NCBI RefSeq assembly: GCF_019578655.1
Contig: NC_063257.1
Coordinates: forward strand, 3,534,001 to 3,598,000
Length of the DNA: 64,000 nucleotides
Direction: 5' to 3'
From: Ricinus communis
Lineage: Eukaryota; Streptophyta; Magnoliopsida; Malpighiales; Euphorbiaceae
This document shows, piece after piece, positions 62,126-64,000 of this stretch (position 1 is its first letter; each line of letters starts with the position of its first letter). Made by a program: the position numbers and the translations under genes. The notes under the pieces were generated by a model. The model made no database searches. It was not told the DNA's origin and saw nothing but the letters and a program-made list of their open reading frames with translations.

Positions 62126-64000
62126 ATTCTCCCCTTCCAGGCATATTCAAAACAAGCATCCCGACTATGTCTCTGCACAGCTCTAGCTTATCTCGTGTCA
62201 CCACCTTCGTCAGCATGTCTGATGGATTCTCCTTGGTGTTGATCTTCACTAGTCTCAACAGTTGTTGATCAATCGTCTCCCGTATCCAGTGATACCGAAC
62301 ATCAATATGCTTTGTACGAGAATGGTACATAGAGTTCTTGCTCAAGTCTAGAGCACTCTGACTGTCACAATGTACCTTGTACTCTTTCTGCTGGATCCCA
62401 AGTTCTTGGAGAAAGCGCTTTAGCCACAACATTTCCTTACCAGCTTCAGCGGCAGCAATGTATTCTGCTTCTGTTGTAGATAAAGCAACACACTTCTGCA
62501 ATCTTGATTGCCAAGAAACAGCTCCCCCTGCAAAAGTGTAGATATATCCTGAAGTAGACTTTCTACTATCAATATCTCCGGCCATATCAGCATCTGTGTA
62601 GCCTTCCAAGACTGGATCAACTCCTCCGTAGCAAAGACATAACTTCGTGGTACCTTTCAAGTACCTGAGAATCCATTTGACTGCCTCCCAATGCACCTTC
62701 CCGGGGTTAGAGAGAAAACGACTCACTGTACCCACTGCTTGTGCGATGTCTGGCCTTGTGCATACCATGGCGTACATCAAACTCCCAACTGTTGAAGAAT
62801 ATGGAACTGCTGACATCTCCCCGATCTCTTCCTTGGATGTGGGACATGTTCTTTTGCTCAACTTAAAGTGATTCGCAAGTGGAACACTAACTGGTTTGGC
62901 ATCATTCATGTTGAATCTCTTAAGTACTCGTTCAATGTACTTCTCCTGAGATAGCCATAACTTGCGATTCTTCCTGTCTCGAGTGATCTGCATCCCAAGA
63001 ATCTGTTGAGCCGGTCCTAAGTCTTTCATATCAAAAGACTTAGAGAGTTCTTTCTTCAGCTGGTTTATCTTCACTGCATCTTTCCCAACGATCAACATGT
63101 CGTCTACATATAGTAGAAGAGCAATGAAAGTACCGTCTGGAAGTTTCTTGATGTATACACACTCATCCACAGTAGTCTTCTTGTAGCCTTGACTCTTCAT
63201 GCATGAGTCAAACTTCTTATTCCACTGCCTTGGTGCCTGCTTCAAGCCATACAAACTTTTAGATAACTTACACACAAGGTTATCATTTGAGTTTTCAAAA
63301 CCTTCCGGCTGCTGCATATAGATTTCTTCTTTCAAATCTCCGTGAAGAAATGCTGTCTTCACATCCATCTGTTCAAGTTCTAAGTTCATACTTGCTGTCA
63401 AGCCAAGTATAACTCGGATTGAGGTAATCTTGACAACTGGTGCAAAGATCTCATCAAAGTCAATTCCTTTCTTCTGCTGGAATCCTTTGACAACCAACCG
63501 AGCTTTGTGTTTCACCACTTGTCCGCTTGCATCCTTCTTCAGCTTGAACACCCATTTGTTCCTCAGAGCCTTCTTCCCTTTAGGAAGTTCTACGATCTCA
63601 TAGGTTTGATTTTTCTGCAGAGATTCTAACTCATCCTGCATTGCTATTAGCCATTTTTCTTTATCCTTATGAGACACAGCTTCTTGAAAACTCTCCGGTT
63701 CTCCATCTTCAGTTAACAAAAGATATTCAGATGATGTGTACCTTTTCGATGGTATATGGCCTCGTTCAGATCTACGAACAGTTGGAACCATCTGAGAAGA
63801 ACTACCATCATCTGTGTCTGGCGAGGTGGGTTGTGACTCCCCTTGCTCTGCACTCTCTTCTGTCTCCTCATCTTCTTCTGCTTCTGAGTTTTCTTCATGC
63901 ACTTCGTCATTGTTTCTCAAGAACAATTCTGGTGCTTGATTTGAAACTTGAGCACCTTCATTTGACTTCCGAGACATTGTGGGTTTTTCAATGTCTTCTA
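62037..64000 (-). CDS. Copia-3 pol C-terminal part: reverse transcriptase and RNase H (partial)
   Basis: One uninterrupted frame of about 653 codons stays open to the window edge, so the methionine at 63977 is internal and not the start. After an acidic linker (EENSEAEEDEETEES) comes the reverse transcriptase (WVFKLKKD, FLHGDLKEEIYMQQPEGF, active-site LLLYVDDMLIVG), then RNase H with YTDADMAGD, STTEAEY and HCDSQSAL, and the end region KHIDVRYHWIRE. No stop or shift is seen, in contrast with the two other Copia elements. The frame continues through the polypurine tract and about 89 bp into the 3' LTR before its stop (62037-62039). Confidence 0.92.
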   Translation of the reverse strand, partial: EDIEKPTMSRKSNEGAQVSNQAPELFLRNNDEVHEENSEAEEDEETEESAEQGESQPTSPDTDDGSSSQMVPTVRRSERGHIPSKRYTSSEYLLLTEDGEPESFQEAVSHKDKEKWLIAMQDELESLQKNQTYEIVELPKGKKALRNKWVFKLKKDASGQVVKHKARLVVKGFQQKKGIDFDEIFAPVVKITSIRVILGLTASMNLELEQMDVKTAFLHGDLKEEIYMQQPEGFENSNDNLVCKLSKSLYGLKQAPRQWNKKFDSCMKSQGYKKTTVDECVYIKKLPDGTFIALLLYVDDMLIVGKDAVKINQLKKELSKSFDMKDLGPAQQILGMQITRDRKNRKLWLSQEKYIERVLKRFNMNDAKPVSVPLANHFKLSKRTCPTSKEEIGEMSAVPYSSTVGSLMYAMVCTRPDIAQAVGTVSRFLSNPGKVHWEAVKWILRYLKGTTKLCLCYGGVDPVLEGYTDADMAGDIDSRKSTSGYIYTFAGGAVSWQSRLQKCVALSTTEAEYIAAAEAGKEMLWLKRFLQELGIQQKEYKVHCDSQSALDLSKNSMYHSRTKHIDVRYHWIRETIDQQLLRLVKINTKENPSDMLTKVVTRDKLELCRDIVGMLVLNMPGRGELKNSISRTYPSTSTSKLKNPIVSNIHVQE

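Larger units (their letters stand above)
61710..64000 (-). mobile_element. Copia LTR retrotransposon (Copia-3), partial at window edge
   Basis: Minus-strand element inserted in the kinase exon of the receptor-like gene. The window contains its 3' LTR, polypurine tract, RNase H, reverse transcriptase and the linker after integrase. Integrase, protease, gag and 5' LTR lie beyond 64000. Confidence 0.92.

Noticed and set aside
1..64000. tRNA, snRNA, known miRNA, CRISPR, or phage/prokaryotic defence features
   Set aside because: None found by eye on either strand; tRNA B-box-like strings (for example near 3970 and 34690) lacked a matching cloverleaf.

Overview
This is nuclear DNA from a flowering plant, most likely a eudicot. 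The evidence is spliced genes with GT-AG introns and plant-type proteins (a plastid-targeted serine-pathway dehydrogenase, an R2R3-MYB, lectin receptor kinases, SGNH esterases), very AT-rich intergenic DNA, MITEs, Copia LTR retrotransposons and a fragment of plastid rDNA. I cannot name the species from the sequence alone.

Layout. 1-8.5 kb holds no gene I can support, but contains a ~100 bp piece of plastid 23S rRNA. 8.6-10.7 kb (+) is a four-exon asparaginase/isoaspartyl peptidase gene with a Stowaway-like MITE in intron 2. 11.3-11.7 kb (-) is a small unknown gene. 12.3-14.7 kb (-) is a five-exon plastid D-3-phosphoglycerate dehydrogenase. 17.3-22.0 kb (-) is a complete but dead Copia element (Copia-1; TSD GATAA) with four in-frame stops and no frameshift. 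23.0-24.5 and 28.2-29.4 kb (-) are two tandem two-exon SGNH carbohydrate-esterase genes; only the second has a Ser-rich linker and hydrophobic C-tail. 29.4-44.6 kb is a long gene-poor AT-rich stretch carrying decayed elements: a hAT-like MITE, a Mutator-like non-autonomous element, a LINE 3' remnant and diverged repeats. 45.7-46.6 kb (+) is an intronless R2R3-MYB of the MYB44/70/73/77 group. 48.6-51.0 kb (-) is an intact intronless G-type lectin receptor kinase. 51.7-56.8 kb (+) is an older Copia element (Copia-2; TSD CTAAT) sitting at the edge of a foldback MITE. 60.1-61.7 kb (+) is a second lectin receptor kinase, broken by a frameshift just before the membrane segment and by a third Copia element (Copia-3, -) inserted in the kinase glycine-rich loop. 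Copia-3 has an open pol frame and runs off the right edge.

The genes do not form a pathway unit. Asparaginase and phosphoglycerate dehydrogenase both belong to nitrogen/amino-acid metabolism, but their proximity is probably incidental. I found no new molecular system. The most informative items are the broken receptor gene, which still encodes a secreted ectodomain, the divergent C-termini of the esterase pair, and the plastid rDNA insertion carrying a degenerate I-CeuI target.
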